64,000 bases of DNA from Leadbetterella sp040829825 (GTDB lineage Bacteria > Bacteroidota > Bacteroidia > Cytophagales > Spirosomataceae), in NCBI RefSeq assembly GCF_040829825.1, contig NZ_JBFOLH010000008.1; one strand, given 5' to 3'. The stretch's first letter is position 1. Every line of letters starts with the position of its first letter. A model generated the notes under the pieces. The model was not told where the DNA came from. It searched no databases and was given only the letters and a program-made list of their open reading frames with translations. The translations under genes were made by a program, and so were the position numbers. Positions 34,992 through 43,779 of this stretch are shown here, in pieces.

Positions 34992-37544
34992 TTAATTAAA
35001 ATCCTTACTCTTTTTCCGGGCTTCTTCTACCCGGTTTTCCAATAACCGGAACTCCGTGTCATTCATCACTATGCGTGCCCGCACTAAGGCATCTTCGGCG
35101 TAATCTGTCATTGAGATATCCAGGGCTTTATCGATATAAGCCGACAGCAGCACCGGTGAATCGGGCAAAAAGTCCAGAGCATACAATAAGGTGTTGTACG
35201 CTTCCAGCGCCCGGTTGTTTTTACTGAGCAGGTCAGCCACCTTTACCAGGAACCACGGGTTCAGCGGCGCTTTGTTCTGCAATTCTTCCCGGTTGGCCAG
35301 GGTCAGCCCGCGGCCCAGCTCTTCGGCCTGCGCTTTCAGCTTTTCATCTATCTGTGCCTGAAGACCGGCCCCTGAGAGCAGTTGAACCGATGCCGTGTCG
35401 CCCGCCTTCTCCAGCCTTTTCAGGGCTTCCCCGTAAGCCCCTTCCCGCATCAGCCATAGCCCCAGGTTCTGGTTATACAAAGGAGCCAGCTTAGAGGGCG
35501 ATCCGGCCAGCGAAACCAGCTGCCGGAGCCCTTCCGTTTTGGTCTCACGGTAGTATTGCTGGTTAGCAGAAGCCCAGCTCAGCTGCTCATAAAGTTGTTC
35601 ATTATTCCCGTTTTCCCGGAATGTGTGCAGAGAGCCCGAAGAGATCCCGGTCTGGTTCCGCGTATAGGCATTGCTCATGGCATTCAGCAGGTATGCCGCC
35701 CGGCCCATATCAAGGGCTGAATCAGGCGCCACACGAAAATCGCTGAATACGGTTTCAGTACCCGTCAGCCGCTCAATCGCCGCCCGGTTGGCCCGGAAAC
35801 TGTACCCCTCCGGCCGGCCGGCCAGGGCCAGCATTTCGGTGAGCTTCCCGGCTTTGCCGTTCTCAATCCAGAAAGCCAGGAAATTGGTATTCTCCGGTCC
35901 GCAGTTTTTACAGAGCTGCAGCGCCTTATCGAGGTTCAGCAGCACGCTGTCGGTCATTCCTGCTTTGGCCTGCAAACGGGCCAGGTTGGTATACAGCCGG
36001 TGGTCATCCGGGAACTGCCCGATGCCTTCTTTCAGCACAAAGACAGCGTCAAAAAACATCTCCTGCCGCTCCAGGCTCCTGCTTTTCCCGATAAGCGATA
36101 TCACGTTAGGGGTTTTCGTTCCGGCCTGCTGGTAAAACCAGGTAGCACTGAGGGGATCTCCGGCCTGCTCGGCCATAGAGGCCAGCGACAGGTTTGAACG
36201 CAGGTTGTTCAGATCGTAATTCGACCCGCTTTTGTAGTAGGCTTCAGCCGATTTCCAGTCGCCCTCTTCCCTGTAAAAATCACCGATGGCGTTGCTGATC
36301 CCCGCCCGCAGCTGGAAGTAAGAATACCGGTTTTTCAGGGAGAAAAGAAAAAAAACCAGAAAAACGGCAGCTGTACGTGCCAGGAGCAGGCTACTGAAAG
36401 GCGGCTTATAGATCACTTTGTGAAACGGGAGGCCCGCTTTGATCATGGGCCAGAAATTGAGCCCCACATGCACAAAGAAGCAGAGGCCTGCCGACAAAAA
36501 CGTTATACTGATATAATCTTCGAGCAGCTCGGTCAGCGGGGTATTGGCCGTAGCATAAGCCAGGCCGACCAGGGCGGTGGTGATGAGCGCCAGGCCCAGG
36601 TAAAGCCAGGCCCCTACCCCCTGGAAGCTGAACCAGCCCCGCTGATCTAACAGCTTTCTGAACCCCCACAAACCCAAAACAAGGCTGGAGAGATAGAGCC
36701 ATAACGGTGGCACCACAAAGCTGCTTTTATCAATACGGCGGGCGTTTTCAAGGTAGATCAGCACGGCATTGACCAGGAAAACCGCCGTTACCACCAGCAC
36801 CTGGGGCAGGCTGCTTTTCCCTTTTTCACTGTTTTGCGATACCAGCGCGTACAGCGCCGCCAGGATCTCATGAGAGATCAGGAAAATAAAAATAAATGCT
36901 ATAACCAGGCCCGCTGTCACCCCGAAAGCCGCCATGGATAAAAAGGGCTCATTAATGACGGAAAACCATTTTACGCCCGCTGTAAAAACCAGCCAGACCG
37001 CCAGCCAGAGAAGGCTTGTTTTCAGGGCATTCAGCCGGCGGGCATACAGGTTGGTAAGAAAGTAGGCCACCCCGCTGAGCGAGAAGGCCACCAGGAAAGG
37101 CCAGTTTTTGCTGACCAGGAAAATGCTTTCCAGCCGCAGCGACGCCAGCACTCCGCCCAGGAGCAACGCCCCGGCCAGGAACCAGGCCCCCCTGAGCCGC
37201 GAAAGCCCCGCCAGGATCAGCGACACACCCACCAGTATGCCTCCTAAAAAGAGGAAGTACGCCAGGGTATTCACCTTCAGAAGCGAAGGAGCGTACGACT
37301 CTGTCACATACCACAGCGGCGTGGTAGCCGAAAAAGAAAACTTATCAAAATAAAGTGCCGGGGTCTGTACCGCCTTTTCCTTCAGCTCCGTGATCACATC
37401 CCACGAGAATACGGTTCCGGTTCCGCGTATCCACGCCCATACAGCATAACCTGAGAGCGCCGCCGTCAGGAACATCGCCAGGAAAAACGGGATCTTTTCC
37501 CGCTTTGTCCATCTTCTCCAGAAAAACCGATCTTCTTTCATCAA
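34992..37544 (-). CDS. Membrane protein with C-terminal TPR repeats
   Basis: 850 residues. Residues ~20-390 contain about twelve hydrophobic helices. From ~400 to the end the chain is helical and repetitive, with TPR-like units (for example GDFYREEGDWKSAEAYYKSG, and NLARLQAKAGMTDSVLLNLD). This two-part design resembles O-antigen-ligase-like proteins with TPR tails, but no ligase signature was identified. It starts 54 nt from the divergent psd gene. Function unknown. Confidence 0.72.
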   Translation of the reverse strand: MMKEDRFFWRRWTKREKIPFFLAMFLTAALSGYAVWAWIRGTGTVFSWDVITELKEKAVQTPALYFDKFSFSATTPLWYVTESYAPSLLKVNTLAYFLFLGGILVGVSLILAGLSRLRGAWFLAGALLLGGVLASLRLESIFLVSKNWPFLVAFSLSGVAYFLTNLYARRLNALKTSLLWLAVWLVFTAGVKWFSVINEPFLSMAAFGVTAGLVIAFIFIFLISHEILAALYALVSQNSEKGKSSLPQVLVVTAVFLVNAVLIYLENARRIDKSSFVVPPLWLYLSSLVLGLWGFRKLLDQRGWFSFQGVGAWLYLGLALITTALVGLAYATANTPLTELLEDYISITFLSAGLCFFVHVGLNFWPMIKAGLPFHKVIYKPPFSSLLLARTAAVFLVFFLFSLKNRYSYFQLRAGISNAIGDFYREEGDWKSAEAYYKSGSNYDLNNLRSNLSLASMAEQAGDPLSATWFYQQAGTKTPNVISLIGKSRSLERQEMFFDAVFVLKEGIGQFPDDHRLYTNLARLQAKAGMTDSVLLNLDKALQLCKNCGPENTNFLAFWIENGKAGKLTEMLALAGRPEGYSFRANRAAIERLTGTETVFSDFRVAPDSALDMGRAAYLLNAMSNAYTRNQTGISSGSLHTFRENGNNEQLYEQLSWASANQQYYRETKTEGLRQLVSLAGSPSKLAPLYNQNLGLWLMREGAYGEALKRLEKAGDTASVQLLSGAGLQAQIDEKLKAQAEELGRGLTLANREELQNKAPLNPWFLVKVADLLSKNNRALEAYNTLLYALDFLPDSPVLLSAYIDKALDISMTDYAEDALVRARIVMNDTEFRLLENRVEEARKKSKDFN

Positions 37545-37553
37545 ATCTGTTAC

Positions 37554-37561
37554 TATATTTG
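37554..37561 (+). promoter_or_regulatory. psd-rnhB promoter -7 box
   Basis: TATATTTG is a perfect TAnnTTTG, giving a predicted start near 37568 and a leader of ~30 nt. Confidence 0.5.
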
Positions 37562-37597
37562 CCGTATAAAACGCCGGGACTAACTTAATATATCAAT

Positions 37598-38254
37598 ATG
37601 ACAATACATAAAGAGGGTACAGGTACACTTCTGGTGACTATTCTGACACTGGCCATTATTAACGGGGCCGCTTACTTCTTTGCCCCCGAAAGCACCTTGC
37701 TCCATACCCTGCTATGGATAGCCAGTGCCGTATTATTCCTGATCGTATTGCAATTTTTTCGCAAACCTACGAGAAAAACCCCAATAAACCCACAGCATAT
37801 CATTGCCCCGGCCGACGGCAAAGTGGTTGTGATTGAAGAGGTGACCGAAACCGAATATTTCAATGACCGGCGGATACAGGTATCTATCTTTATGTCGCCC
37901 TTCAATGTACATATTAACTTTAACCCGATCTCCGGTATTGTTTCCTACTTCAAATACCATCCCGGCAGGTACCTGGTGGCCTGGCACCCCAAGAGCAGCA
38001 CCGAAAACGAAAGAACCACCATTGTTACCCGCCACGAAAACGGCACGGAAGTGCTGTTCCGGCAAATAGCCGGTGCCCTGGCCCGGAGAATCTGCTGGTA
38101 TGTAGACAAAGGTTCGAAGGTTACGCAGGGCAGCGAGTTCGGCTTTATTAAATTCGGATCGCGGATCGATATTTTTCTTCCGCTTACGGCAAAGATCAGG
38201 GTGAATCTCGACGACCGGCCGGTAGGGGGAGAAACCGTGATTGCCGAGCTGTAA
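37598..38254 (+). CDS. psd: Phosphatidylserine decarboxylase, short type
   Basis: 218 residues, the compact archaeal-like/Bacteroidota form. Two membrane helices at ~9-28 and ~33-52, then HIIAPADGKVVVIEEV, SPFNVHINFNPISG and a C-terminal FGSRID. Cleavage between Gly187 and Ser188 should give the pyruvoyl prosthetic group. It makes phosphatidylethanolamine at the inner membrane. It is 2 nt ahead of rnhB and probably co-transcribed. Confidence 0.93.
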   Translation: MTIHKEGTGTLLVTILTLAIINGAAYFFAPESTLLHTLLWIASAVLFLIVLQFFRKPTRKTPINPQHIIAPADGKVVVIEEVTETEYFNDRRIQVSIFMSPFNVHINFNPISGIVSYFKYHPGRYLVAWHPKSSTENERTTIVTRHENGTEVLFRQIAGALARRICWYVDKGSKVTQGSEFGFIKFGSRIDIFLPLTAKIRVNLDDRPVGGETVIAEL

Positions 38255-38256
38255 TT

Positions 38257-38841
38257 ATGCTGCTCCGCTGCTACAATAACACCTGTGTGGAGGCCGGGCT
38301 CGATGAAGCAGGCCGGGGATGCCTGGCCGGGCCTGTAGTAGCCTCCGCCGTTATTCTGCCGCCCGATTACGAAAACGAATTACTCAACGACTCCAAGCAG
38401 CTCACCCGTGACGAACGAAACCTGCTCCGGAAAGAAATTGAAGAGGTAGCCGTAGCCTGGGCCGTGGCCCTGGCCAATAACGAGGAAATAGACCGGATCA
38501 ATATCCTGCAGGCCAGCTTCCTGGCCATGCACCGGGCCATTGACGCCGTTTTACCCCGCTGCCGGCCTGAACACCTGCTGATAGACGGCAACCGCTTCAC
38601 GCCTTACCCCATGATTCCCCATACCTGCGTGGTCAAAGGCGACTCCCGCTATATGTCTATCGCAGCGGCATCGGTGCTGGCCAAGACCCACCGCGACGAG
38701 CTCATGGGAAACCTGGCCCTGGAATACCCGCATTACCGCTGGGAAGAAAACGCCGGCTACCCCACCATTTTCCACCGCAAGGCAATACTGGAGCACGGGT
38801 ATACGCCGTATCACAGGATGACCTTTCGGGTAAGAGTATGA
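38257..38841 (+). CDS. rnhB: Ribonuclease HII
   Basis: 194 residues. Cuts RNA in RNA-DNA hybrids and removes single ribonucleotides from DNA. The N-terminal catalytic pair Asp16-Glu17 lies in AGLDEAGRGCLAGPV, with HLLIDGNRF and KGDSRYMSIAAASVLAKTHRD supplying the later acidic and substrate-contact residues. The gene follows psd after 2 nt and ends in a long inverted repeat shared with a convergent gene. Confidence 0.95.
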   Translation: MLLRCYNNTCVEAGLDEAGRGCLAGPVVASAVILPPDYENELLNDSKQLTRDERNLLRKEIEEVAVAWAVALANNEEIDRINILQASFLAMHRAIDAVLPRCRPEHLLIDGNRFTPYPMIPHTCVVKGDSRYMSIAAASVLAKTHRDELMGNLALEYPHYRWEENAGYPTIFHRKAILEHGYTPYHRMTFRVRV

Positions 38842-38845
38842 TTTG

Positions 38846-38894
38846 AGTTAAAAGTGAAAAGACTACCATAACTTTTCACTTTTCACTTTTAACT
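38846..38894. terminator. 16-bp inverted repeat between convergent genes
   Basis: AGTTAAAAGTGAAAAG (38846-38861) pairs perfectly with CTTTTCACTTTTAACT (38879-38894) around a 17-nt loop. An extra ACTTTTCA precedes the second arm, so the word TTTTCAC is in tandem. It sits 4 nt from both neighbouring stop codons and may terminate both genes. The same word recurs near 44621 and 49167. Confidence 0.65.
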
Positions 38895-38897
38895 TAT

Positions 38898-39299
38898 TCA
38901 AAACGTACTATCGTGCACCACCACCTTCGTCCAGGAATGCGAAAAGTTCTTAATGGCTTCCAGGTGGATAGGGTGATTTTCATATACACCCACATCTTTC
39001 AGTGAATCAAAGGTAACAATAAGATTATAGGAGAAAGAGTTATCTACCACAGGCCGGGGATTGGTGGCGGCCGGCTTGCCGTAGCTCAATGATTTTACCC
39101 CCGGAATACGCTTCAGCTCCTCAAAGAAATAGACAAAATTCTCATCTTCCTCTTCCGTGAGGTCGTCTCTCAGCCAGAAAAGTACGTAATGTACTATTCC
39201 TTTGAGCTCGGGCACTTCACTTTCTTTCCCGCAGGCCTGAAGGGCACCCAGGCCACCTCCTGCCAGGGCCAGTCCTCCTACAAAGTTTCTTCTTTTCAT
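38898..39299 (-). CDS. Dabb (stress-responsive A/B barrel) lipoprotein
   Basis: 133 residues. The N-terminus MKRRNFVGGLALAGGG has a twin-arginine look and the signal ends ALQAC, giving a possible Tat-exported lipoprotein with Cys23. The rest is one Dabb domain: IVHYVLFWLRDDLTEEE, then a helix, VKSLSYGKPAA, and a closing YENHPIHLEAIKNF. The fold is a dimeric ferredoxin-like barrel; enzymes and stress proteins use it, so the role stays open. Confidence 0.85.
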   Translation of the reverse strand: MKRRNFVGGLALAGGGLGALQACGKESEVPELKGIVHYVLFWLRDDLTEEEDENFVYFFEELKRIPGVKSLSYGKPAATNPRPVVDNSFSYNLIVTFDSLKDVGVYENHPIHLEAIKNFSHSWTKVVVHDSTF

Positions 39300-39427
39300 A
39301 TCCTGAAAATGGTTTTTAGGGTGGAAATATAGGAAATTTTATACAATCCCGGCCAATTATCCTTATTTTTAGGCGTCTGTTCCCGTACAGGCATCTTATC
39401 TTTAAACCTATTTAATGTCAATACAGG

Positions 39428-40270
39428 ATGATCCGTAATTCTTTTCTTCTCCTATTCCTTTGTTTCCAGGTCTCTGCCCAGATCACCGCTCCCCAAAAAG
39501 AATGGAAGCAGCTTTTCAATCACAAGGACCTGAAAGACTGGGATATTAAGATCAGGGGCTATGCGCTGAACGACAATTTTGCCAATACGTTTTCGGTCAA
39601 AGACAAAAAGCTGGTGGTGAACTACGACGGCTATGACCAATTTGACCAGAAGTACGGTCACATCTTCTATAAAACCCCGTATTCCTACTATGTGATCCGG
39701 GTTGAGTACCGTTTTGTGGGCGACCAGGCAAACGGAGGCGAAGGCTGGGCTCTTCGTAACAGCGGTATTATGGTGCACGGACAGCCCGCCAATACCATGC
39801 TGAAAGACCAGGATTTTCCCATCTCTATTGAAGTGCAGCTGCTGGGCGGCACAGACGGCGAACGAACCACCTGTAACCTCTGCACACCGGGAACAAACGT
39901 GGTTTTTGACGGGAAGCTCGACACCCGCCATTGCATTAACTCCACCTCCAAAACCTATTACGGCGACCAGTGGGTGACGGCCGAAGTGGAAGTATTCGGC
40001 GACTCGCTGATCCGGCATTATGTTAACGGGGAAAAAGTACTGGAATATACGCAGCCGCAGATCGGCGGCGGAAACGTTTCGCCTTTTGATCCGGCCGTAA
40101 AGAAAGACGGCCTGCTGCTTAAAGAAGGTACCATCTCCCTGCAAAGTGAGAGCCACCCGGTAGAATTCCGGAAAGTGGAATTACTCAACCTGAAGGGCTG
40201 CATGGATCCGAAAGCCAAAAATTACCGGTCATATTTTATCAAAGAAGACAATACCCTCTGTAAATATTAA
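39428..40270 (+). CDS. DUF1080 / 3-keto-disaccharide hydrolase-like secreted protein
   Basis: 280 residues. Signal peptide ending QVSAQ. The jelly-roll DUF1080 domain covers ~25-255 (EWKQLFNHKDLKDWDIKIRG, GEGWALRNSGIMVHGQ, ISIEVQLLGG, VKKDGLLLKEGTISLQSESH, PVEFRKVELL). After it comes a short Cys-bounded tail, GCMDPKAKNY...CKY, resembling the GCxDPxAxNY...C repeat units of Bacteroidota surface proteins. DUF1080 members act on oxidised (3-keto) sugars or other carbohydrates. A stand-alone secreted enzyme. Confidence 0.85.
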   Translation: MIRNSFLLLFLCFQVSAQITAPQKEWKQLFNHKDLKDWDIKIRGYALNDNFANTFSVKDKKLVVNYDGYDQFDQKYGHIFYKTPYSYYVIRVEYRFVGDQANGGEGWALRNSGIMVHGQPANTMLKDQDFPISIEVQLLGGTDGERTTCNLCTPGTNVVFDGKLDTRHCINSTSKTYYGDQWVTAEVEVFGDSLIRHYVNGEKVLEYTQPQIGGGNVSPFDPAVKKDGLLLKEGTISLQSESHPVEFRKVELLNLKGCMDPKAKNYRSYFIKEDNTLCKY

Positions 40271-40285
40271 CGAGGCCTGTATTTC

Positions 40286-40439
40286 TTACGGTTCTGCCGG
40301 AAGGCCGATGTTCTCATTCAGCCATCTGAGTGGCTCGTTAAAGGTTTTGAATAAGGGCTACTATACCTGCGGTGATTCCACCAAAAAAATCACCCCGTAT
40401 ATGTTCAAAAGTTAGGTATTTTTCTGTAGCAGGGGGCAT
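40286..40439 (-). pseudogene. SulP-transporter N-terminus fused to an unrelated tail (deletion remnant)
   Basis: From ATG at 40439 the minus strand reads MPPATEKYLTFEHI, then RGDFFGGITAGIVAL, which is the opening of SulP anion permeases (FGGITAGIVALPLALAFG in intact proteins). It breaks off after IQNL at a stop (40338-40340). A second, shifted frame continues as FKTFNEPLRWLNENIGLPAE and stops at 40286-40288; this tail looks like the C-terminus of another protein I do not recognise. The simplest reading is an internal deletion that removed the SulP body and part of a downstream gene. Confidence 0.6.
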
Positions 40440-40567
40440 CTTTTACGGTTCAATGTTTTAATACTTTGCGAATTTCACAAGTTACACAATTTTTCGGACT
40501 CTTTCCTTCGCCCGTCTCTTCCCCGATAAAAAAAATGTGTATATTTACCCGGAAGACCTTAAATAAA
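40440..40567. other. Spacer upstream of glpK
   Basis: Apart from the SulP remnant beside it, this stretch has only weak promoter-like words: AATACTTTG near 40460 and TATATTTA near 40540. The glpK frame extends upstream to 40466, but the extra 34 residues lack family features. Confidence 0.4.
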
Positions 40568-42055
40568 ATGAAAGTTATAGCGGCCATTGACCAGGGAACA
40601 ACCAGTACCCGGTGTATATTTTTCAATAAGAAAGGAGAGATCGTATCGATGGCTCAGAAAGAGCATCGCCAGATTTTTCCCCAACCGGGCTGGGTGGAAC
40701 ATGACCCTGTAGAGATTGCCAAAAACACGCTGGAAGTAATAGCGCAGGCCCGGATCAGCAAAAACATAAGCCTGGGCAGCATTGCAGCCTGCGGCATTAC
40801 CAACCAGCGTGAAACTACGGTTATCTGGAATAAAAGAACCGGGAAACCCTATTACAACGCTCTCGTATGGCAGGATACCCGGGTAGCGGCACAGGCAGAA
40901 GAGCTGGAAAAAAGCATAGGTTCGGAATATTTCAGGGGAAAAACCGGCCTGCCTGTTTCTACCTATTTCAGCAGCCTGAAGATTGCCTGGCTTCTGGATA
41001 ACGTACCGGGCCTGAGAGAAGATGCCACGCAGGGACTGGCCCTTTTCGGCAATATGGATACGTTCACCGTCTGGCACCTGACCGGTGGCGCCCTGCATAT
41101 CACAGATGTCACCAATGCCTCCCGTACCCAGCTGATGAACCTCGAAACCCTGAGCTGGGACCGCGACATCCTCGAAAAGCTGAATATCCCTGAAAGCATC
41201 CTGCCGGCCATACGGTCAAGTTCTGAGCATTATACCACCATAACGGCCGAGCCGCTGGCAGGCGTACCGCTGGCGGGTATCCTGGGTGACCAGCAGGCCG
41301 CCCTCGTAGGACAAACCTGCTTTGCCCCCGGCGAGGCAAAAAACACCTACGGCACGGGGTGCTTTATGCTGCTGAATACCGGCGGGAAGATCGTACCCTC
41401 GAAACACGGGCTCCTCACTACCGTAGCCTACCGGTTCGGAGAGCAGCCGGCCTGCTATGCCCTGGAGGGCTCGGTAGCCGTAACCGGCTCGCTGGTGCAG
41501 TGGCTGCGCGATAACCTGGGCATGATCCGGGACAGCAAAGACATTGAAAGCCTGGCCCATACCGTAAAAGATAACGGCGGTGCCTATTTTGTACCCGCTT
41601 TTTCAGGGTTATATGCCCCCTACTGGGAATCTTCGGCCCGCGGGGTTATTGCCGGGCTGACCCGCTTTATCAGCAAAGGCCATATTGCACGAGCCGTGCT
41701 TGAAGCCACCGCCTACCAGACCCTCGATGTGCTTCAGGCCATGGAAAAAGATGCCGGCATCACCCTCACCTCGCTGAAAGTAGACGGCGGCATGGTGGTA
41801 AATGAGCTTCTGATGCAGTTCCAGGCCGATATGCTGCAGGTGCCGGTGATCCGGCCGGTGATGATAGAAACCACCGCCCTGGGAGCTGCCTACGCCGCCG
41901 GACTGGCTACCGGCTTCTGGGAAACAACCGGTGAACTCAAAGAAAACTGGGGCAAAGACCGGGAATGGCAACCCGACATTCCGCAGGAAACCCGTCAGAA
42001 ATATATCCGGGGATGGCAGAAGGCCATTGAACGGTCAAGGAACTGGGAGGATTAG
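40568..42055 (+). CDS. glpK: Glycerol kinase
   Basis: 495 residues from the ATG at 40568, chosen because AAIDQGTTSTRCIFF should stand at the very N-terminus. FGGY-family kinase that makes glycerol-3-phosphate in the cytoplasm. Both ATPase-fold halves are seen, with GAYFVPAFSGLYAPYWESSA, RGVIAGLTR and DGGMVVNELLMQFQAD. No glpF or glpD is next to it. A tandem repeat follows its stop codon. Confidence 0.95.
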   Translation: MKVIAAIDQGTTSTRCIFFNKKGEIVSMAQKEHRQIFPQPGWVEHDPVEIAKNTLEVIAQARISKNISLGSIAACGITNQRETTVIWNKRTGKPYYNALVWQDTRVAAQAEELEKSIGSEYFRGKTGLPVSTYFSSLKIAWLLDNVPGLREDATQGLALFGNMDTFTVWHLTGGALHITDVTNASRTQLMNLETLSWDRDILEKLNIPESILPAIRSSSEHYTTITAEPLAGVPLAGILGDQQAALVGQTCFAPGEAKNTYGTGCFMLLNTGGKIVPSKHGLLTTVAYRFGEQPACYALEGSVAVTGSLVQWLRDNLGMIRDSKDIESLAHTVKDNGGAYFVPAFSGLYAPYWESSARGVIAGLTRFISKGHIARAVLEATAYQTLDVLQAMEKDAGITLTSLKVDGGMVVNELLMQFQADMLQVPVIRPVMIETTALGAAYAAGLATGFWETTGELKENWGKDREWQPDIPQETRQKYIRGWQKAIERSRNWED

Positions 42056-42061
42056 TTCCGG

Positions 42062-42103
42062 GTTCCGGGTGGAGAGTTCCGAGTTCCGGGTGGAGAGTTC
42101 TGA
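42062..42103. repeat. Tandem 21-bp repeat after glpK
   Basis: GTTCCGGGTGGAGAGTTCCGA (42062-42082) is repeated at 42083-42103 with one change and is flanked by partial copies on both sides. Purely intergenic, before the MFS gene. Confidence 0.75.
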
Positions 42104-42209
42104 GTAGAGAGTAGTGGACAGGGCTCGTCATACCCGGAACTAAAAACTGCCCGCAAAGAATATTACTGGTCAAGAAACGCTTATCTTTACCGGGCTAAAA
42201 ATACCGCCC

Positions 42210-43442
42210 TTGAAAAATTCTTCCAAAGGACTGCTGTTCATCCTAATCACCGTACTTATCGATGTCATCGGGATCGGCCTGATTATCCCGATTATGCCGG
42301 CACTCTACCAGGAGCTGACCGGCGGAACAGTAAGTGAGTCGTCTACGTGGTCGGCTTACCTGGTTTTTGCATACTCACTCATGCAATTTATCTTCTCCCC
42401 CATCATCGGCGGGCTGAGCGATAAATACGGAAGGCGGCCGGTGCTGCTTCTCTCCCTGTTCGGCTTCGGGATAAACTATATTTTCCTGGCGTTGTCGCCT
42501 ACCATCGGGTGGCTGTTCATCGGGCGGATAATTGCCGGCATAACCGGGGCCAGCTTTTCAACGGCCAACGCTTACATTGCCGATATTACCCCGTATGAGA
42601 AACGGGCCCAGAGCTTCGGGCTGGTGGGCGCCATGTTCGGGCTGGGCTTCATCATTGGCCCTGCGCTGGGCGGCGTATTGGGCGAAATGGGTACCCGCGT
42701 ACCGTTTTATGTGGCAGCCGGCCTTTCGCTGGCCAACTGGCTTTACGGCTATTTCATCCTGCCCGAATCACTTGCCCCTGAAAAAAGAAGAGAATTTAAT
42801 ATCCGGCGGGCCAACCCCGTGGGCAGTGTGATCAACCTGCGGAAAAACCCGTTTGTGTTCTCCCTTACCACGGCGCTGTTCCTGGTGTATATATCCGGGT
42901 TTGCCACACAGGGTACCTGGTCTTTCTACACCATTGAAAAATTCGGCTGGAGTGAAGCCGAGATCGGTCTTTCCCTGGCTTTCCTCGGCCTGCTGGCAGC
43001 AGCGGTACAGGGAGGCCTGATCCGGTATACCATTCCCCGGATCGGGCCTGAAAAATCGTTGTTCCTCGGACTGACCATGAATAGCCTGGGCCTGCTGGGC
43101 TTCGGACTGGCCACCCAAAGCTGGATGCTCTATGCGGTGATGGTCTTCAATGCGCTCAGCGGACTGGCCAGCCCGGCCTTCCAGGGCATCATCTCCAGCC
43201 ACGTTCCGCCCAATGAGCAGGGCGAGCTCCAGGGCGGACTGACCAGCCTCATGAGCATTGCCGCCATTATCGGCCAGCCACTGATGCTGGGGCTGTTCCG
43301 TACATTCACCCGCGAAAACGCCCCTCTCTATTTTCCGGGCATGCCTTTCCTGGCCGGATGCCTCTGCAGTACTATCAGCATTATCCTGGCTTACCGGATA
43401 ATCTATAAGAAAAACATTCCGAAAGTTGCACAGAACAATTAA
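42210..43442 (+). CDS. TetA-like MFS drug transporter
   Basis: 410 residues, twelve predicted helices. The MFS signature after helix 2 is GGLSDKYGRRPVLLLSLFGF, and helix 1 begins with FILITVLIDVIGIGLIIPIMP as in the tetracycline-resistance branch (DHA1, TCR/Tet family). It probably exports a drug or metabolite by proton antiport. The start is TTG at 42210: the frame lacks an in-frame ATG before the first helix, and the next ATG lies inside helix 2. No TetR-type regulator is adjacent. Its 3' end contains the tRNA-Trp promoter. Confidence 0.88.
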   Translation: MKNSSKGLLFILITVLIDVIGIGLIIPIMPALYQELTGGTVSESSTWSAYLVFAYSLMQFIFSPIIGGLSDKYGRRPVLLLSLFGFGINYIFLALSPTIGWLFIGRIIAGITGASFSTANAYIADITPYEKRAQSFGLVGAMFGLGFIIGPALGGVLGEMGTRVPFYVAAGLSLANWLYGYFILPESLAPEKRREFNIRRANPVGSVINLRKNPFVFSLTTALFLVYISGFATQGTWSFYTIEKFGWSEAEIGLSLAFLGLLAAAVQGGLIRYTIPRIGPEKSLFLGLTMNSLGLLGFGLATQSWMLYAVMVFNALSGLASPAFQGIISSHVPPNEQGELQGGLTSLMSIAAIIGQPLMLGLFRTFTRENAPLYFPGMPFLAGCLCSTISIILAYRIIYKKNIPKVAQNN

Positions 43443-43456
43443 TATTACTACATTTG
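43426..43456 (+). promoter_or_regulatory. Promoter of the tRNA-Trp-secE-nusG unit
   Basis: TTG at 43426-43428 and TACATTTG at 43449-43456 (perfect TAnnTTTG) are separated by 20 nt. The predicted start lies ~5 nt before the mature tRNA end. The -33 element is inside the last codons of the MFS gene. Confidence 0.6.
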
Positions 43457-43467
43457 CACCCCGATCT

Positions 43468-43538
43468 ACAGGTATAGTTTAAAGGTAGAACTGCGGTCTC
43501 CAAAACCGTCGGTCTGGGTTCGAGTCCTAGTACCTGTG
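43468..43538 (+). tRNA. trnW: tRNA-Trp (anticodon CCA)
   Basis: Cloverleaf read directly. Acceptor ACAGGTA (43468-43474) pairs with TACCTGT (43531-43537). The D stem is GTTT/GAAC. Anticodon stem GCGGT/ACCGT has loop CTCCAAA with CCA. The T stem CTGGG/CCTAG has loop TTCGAGT. Discriminator G at 43538; the 3' CCA is not encoded. It lies just ahead of secE, a placement conserved in many bacteria. Confidence 0.95.
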
Positions 43539-43577
43539 CAAAACGAAGGCATTCATTGCCTTAAACAAGGTTATTAT

Positions 43578-43769
43578 ATGAATAAGGTTGTTCAGTTCTT
43601 CAAAGACTCCTGGCATGAAATCGCAAACGAGGTTACATGGCCTACGTGGAGTTCGCTTCAGTCAAGCGCTACGTTAGTGCTTGTGGCGTCTATTATCTTC
43701 GCCCTGGTGGTTGGAGGTATTGACTTCCTGATCACCAATGCGCTGGAGTTTTTGCTAGAATCTATCTGA
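43578..43769 (+). CDS. secE: Preprotein translocase subunit SecE
   Basis: 63 residues from the ATG at 43578 (the frame upstream overlaps the tRNA end and is not coding). The short amphipathic start KVVQFFKDSWHEIANEVTWP carries the conserved EVTWPT, then one membrane helix (SATLVLVASIIFALVVGGID). Clamps the SecY channel in the inner membrane. nusG follows after 10 nt. Confidence 0.95.
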   Translation: MNKVVQFFKDSWHEIANEVTWPTWSSLQSSATLVLVASIIFALVVGGIDFLITNALEFLLESI

Positions 43770-43779
43770 TTTATCATCT

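Noticed and set aside
42210..43442. Tetracycline-resistance determinant on a mobile element
   Set aside because: The protein is TetA-like, but no regulator, integrase or IS ends are near it, and its composition matches its neighbours; better seen as a chromosomal MFS exporter.
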